From: JADJGC01 sp964617645
Lineage (GTDB): Bacteria > Zixibacteria > MSB-5A5 > CAIYYT01
Length of the DNA: 64,000 nucleotides
Direction of reading: 5' to 3'
Assembly (NCBI GenBank): GCA_964617645.1
Contig: CAZTYE010000002.1
Span: forward strand, 186,001 to 250,000
Every line of letters starts with the position of its first letter. Position 1 is the first letter of the stretch. The translations under genes and the position numbers were made by a program. Below are positions 62,603 to 64,000 of the stretch, piece after piece. The notes below the pieces were generated by a model. The model was not told where the DNA came from. It made no database searches and saw only the letters and a list, made by a program, of their open reading frames with translations.

Positions 62603-63415
62603 ATGACGCATCCCCGCGCCAAAGTCACGCCGCAAACTTTCGTGCAGATGAAAAAGAAGGGCGACAAGATCGTCTGGTTGACCGCGTACGACTTCTACAC
62701 CGCACGCGCGCTCGACCAAGCGGGTGTCGACGGCATTCTCGTCGGCGATTCCGTGAATATGGTTGTTTACGGGCGCAAGGATACGCTTTCGGCGACAATG
62801 GAAATGATGATCCGCCACACGGAAGCGGTCAGTCGCGGTGTCACGGCGGCCTTCGTGGTTGGTGATATGCCATTCGGATCATATCAGACTTCGGATGCTG
62901 ATGCCATCGCCAACGCCGCTCGTTTCCTCAGCGAAGGCGGCGCGTCGGGAATCAAACTTGAAGGCGGCATCGAGATGGCGCCGCGAATCAAGCGCATCGT
63001 GGAGTGCGGCATTCCCGTAATGGGACATATCGGCTTGACGCCGCAGTCGATCAACAAATTCGGTGGCTATAAGGTGCAGGGCAAGACCGATGTGGCGCGG
63101 GCATATCTACTCGAATCGGCGCAGGCGCTCGAAGCCGCCGGTTGTTTTTCAATTGTGCTGGAGGCCATCAAAATCGATATCGCCGCCAAGATTACCGAAG
63201 CGATCGGCATCCCGACCATCGGCATCGGCGCGGGCAACGCCACGGACGGGCAAATCATGGTGATCAATGACATCATGGGCGTCAGTGACGACTTCATACC
63301 CAAATTCGTGCGCCGCTACTTCAACACCGGCGAGAAGCTGCGCGATGTTGTTGGGCGCTTTGTGGCCGACGTCAAATCGGGCGATTACCCAGCCGAAACC
63401 GAAAACTACGGATAG
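62603..63415 (+). CDS. panB: 3-methyl-2-oxobutanoate hydroxymethyltransferase
   Basis: The 270-residue enzyme is of normal length. Motifs are 'KIVWLTAYDFYTARALDQAG', 'GILVGDSVNMVVYGRKDTLS' with Mg-binding Asp, 'VVGDMPFGSYQTSDADAIAN', 'GIKLEGGIEMAPRIKRIVEC', 'VMGHIGLTPQSINKFGGYKV' and 'SIVLEAIKIDIAAKIT', then 'PTIGIGAGNATDGQIMVIND'. It transfers a hydroxymethyl group from methylene-tetrahydrofolate to ketoisovalerate, so sharing a transcript with folB and folK makes metabolic sense. It follows the kinase stop by 2 bases. A GC hairpin lies 20 bases after its stop. Confidence 0.97.
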   Translation: MTHPRAKVTPQTFVQMKKKGDKIVWLTAYDFYTARALDQAGVDGILVGDSVNMVVYGRKDTLSATMEMMIRHTEAVSRGVTAAFVVGDMPFGSYQTSDADAIANAARFLSEGGASGIKLEGGIEMAPRIKRIVECGIPVMGHIGLTPQSINKFGGYKVQGKTDVARAYLLESAQALEAAGCFSIVLEAIKIDIAAKITEAIGIPTIGIGAGNATDGQIMVINDIMGVSDDFIPKFVRRYFNTGEKLRDVVGRFVADVKSGDYPAETENYG

Positions 63416-63435
63416 TCGGGTCGACCACCGACCTG

Positions 63436-63452
63436 TCCCGCGCTTCGCGGGA
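63436..63452 (+). terminator. GC hairpin after panB
   Basis: TCCCGCG-ctt-CGCGGGA forms a compact 7-bp stem 20 bases after the panB stop. No T-run follows closely, so intrinsic termination is only possible. Confidence 0.45.
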
Positions 63453-63478
63453 TCGCTTCAGGGTTTCTTCAGAGTTCT

Positions 63479-63594
63479 GTAGGTCAAGCCGTCTCGCGGC
63501 TTGACACCTCCTCCGTTGCTCCGCGTAGTGGCGCATGGCAATGCGCCCGTCGATCCTGCGTTGTTCTGTAGGTCAGGAGCCCTGCACTCCTGAC
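63479..63594. repeat. Two GTAGGTC-headed palindromes
   Basis: GTAGGTC at 63479 leads into GTCAAGCCG/CGGCTTGAC (63483-63505). GTAGGTC at 63568 leads into GTCAGGAG/CTCCTGAC (63572-63594). The head is constant and the arms differ. The second pair has the same arms as 45384-45406. Confidence 0.7.
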
Positions 63595-63858
63595 ATCGCG
63601 CCAGCAGCGAGAAAATTCCCCCTTACCAACGGGGATCGTCCCTCGATAGCGGGACGGGGGGTGCAAAAACGCATCATAGACCCGTCACATCTTTATTCTC
63701 GCGTACTGGACTGTTAGAGCAGTCCGTTGAACACACATCGCGCGGTGGCAGAAATCGCTTCCTGATTTCGCCAGTCTGGACTGTGGGAAGTCTGTGGGAC
63801 ATTACCACTAACTCTGAAACTACATGGAATCAAACTGTCGGGGGATACAAAAAAATAA

Positions 63859-63919
63859 GGGGAAGCAGTCCTCTCCTACTTCACTGATACACCCAATGGA
63901 ATCAGTCAAGTGCTTCCCC
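63859..63919. repeat. Nested inverted repeat GGGGAAGCA...TGCTTCCCC
   Basis: GGGGAAGCA (63859-63867) pairs with TGCTTCCCC (63911-63919), and inside it ACTGAT (63883-63888) pairs with ATCAGT (63901-63906). A further TGAGG/CCTCA hairpin follows near 63935. It could be a structured RNA, the end of a mobile element, or a terminator for a gene beyond the window. Confidence 0.55.
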
Positions 63920-64000
63920 TGTCGATACACAACTGAGGCGTACCTCAACCGCAGTATATAATCCCCCCTCAAAAATAGCAAGAGAAACTTATGCAAGAAA

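Larger units (their letters stand above)
63416..64000. other. Gene-free region rich in palindromes
   Basis: About 585 bases to the window edge carry no recognisable gene. They contain a TCCCGC hairpin, two GTAGGTC-headed palindromes, a dispersed CGTAGTGGCGC repeat (63524-63548), a GGACTG/CAGTCC hairpin near 63706 and the large stem at 63859-63919. A short AT-rich stretch lies near the end. Confidence 0.6.

Overview
This 64 kb window is bacterial chromosome, mid-to-high GC, with genes on both strands, short operons and many overlapping start/stop pairs. Several proteins point to the FCB superphylum, and most closely to Candidatus Zixibacteria-like bacteria. They include secreted proteins ending in a dockerin-like double repeat, a 'QNYPNPFNPTT' C-terminal sorting domain, a very large Ig-repeat surface protein, DUF4097 beta-repeat proteins and a CotH/lamin-tail protein. 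The lineage call is inferred from protein character only. The 100 N at 49972-50071 show that this is a draft scaffold.

Layout. 1-5594 (-): C-terminally truncated giant secreted beta-helix/Ig-like protein, a long minus-strand frame that leaves the window at base 1. 6114-6190 (-): initiator tRNA. 6397-9872: MEMO-like protein, PfkB kinase, DprA, YigZ/IMPACT protein. 9876-15997: small exopolysaccharide cluster (PAP2 phosphatase, Wzz-like, sugar nucleotidyltransferase, heparinase-like, O-antigen ligase-like). 16055-22127: exported Pcm methyltransferase, M48 lipoprotein protease, DoxX, SPFH lipoprotein, ADP-forming acyl-CoA synthetase. 22308-23890: AT-richer two-gene TcmP/DUF5131 cassette, followed by two inverted-repeat elements. 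24303-31368: sorting-domain protein, CotH-dockerin protein, GlnRS, MFS transporter. 31412-43695: GH13 protein, aromatic decarboxylase, Rrf2 regulator, DUF4846, YjbQ, TPR protein, TolC, tryptophanase, HepT/MntA toxin-antitoxin. 44004-49892: Rho, RsfS, LytR_C protein, GlmU-N-like enzyme, PanD, PanC, SRPBCC protein. 49913-51166: a REP-associated transposase (RAYT) between two arrays of its palindromic repeat. 51295-55028: ECF sigma factor and envelope genes, with two candidate ECF promoters. 55101-58715: lipoprotein and B12-dependent ribonucleotide reductase with upstream NrdR-like boxes. 59241-63415: tightly packed class II aldolase, lysine-less aminotransferase-like protein, FolB, FolK, deoxynucleoside kinase, PanB. 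63416-64000: palindromic repeats without a gene.

How the genes fit together. Tryptophanase, aromatic-amino-acid decarboxylase and ADP-forming acyl-CoA synthetase suit an amino-acid/peptide fermenting heterotroph. PanB, PanC and PanD supply pantothenate from two separate loci. FolB/FolK, the deoxynucleoside kinase and the reductase serve folate and dNTP supply. The strongest candidates for under-described biology are the RAYT with its expanded 77-bp REP array and a dispersed GTAGGTC-headed palindrome family; the ECF/DUF4097 envelope regulon; the TcmP-DUF5131 cassette; the aminotransferase homologue lacking its PLP lysine inside a folate operon; and a MEMO homologue that has lost its metal ligands.
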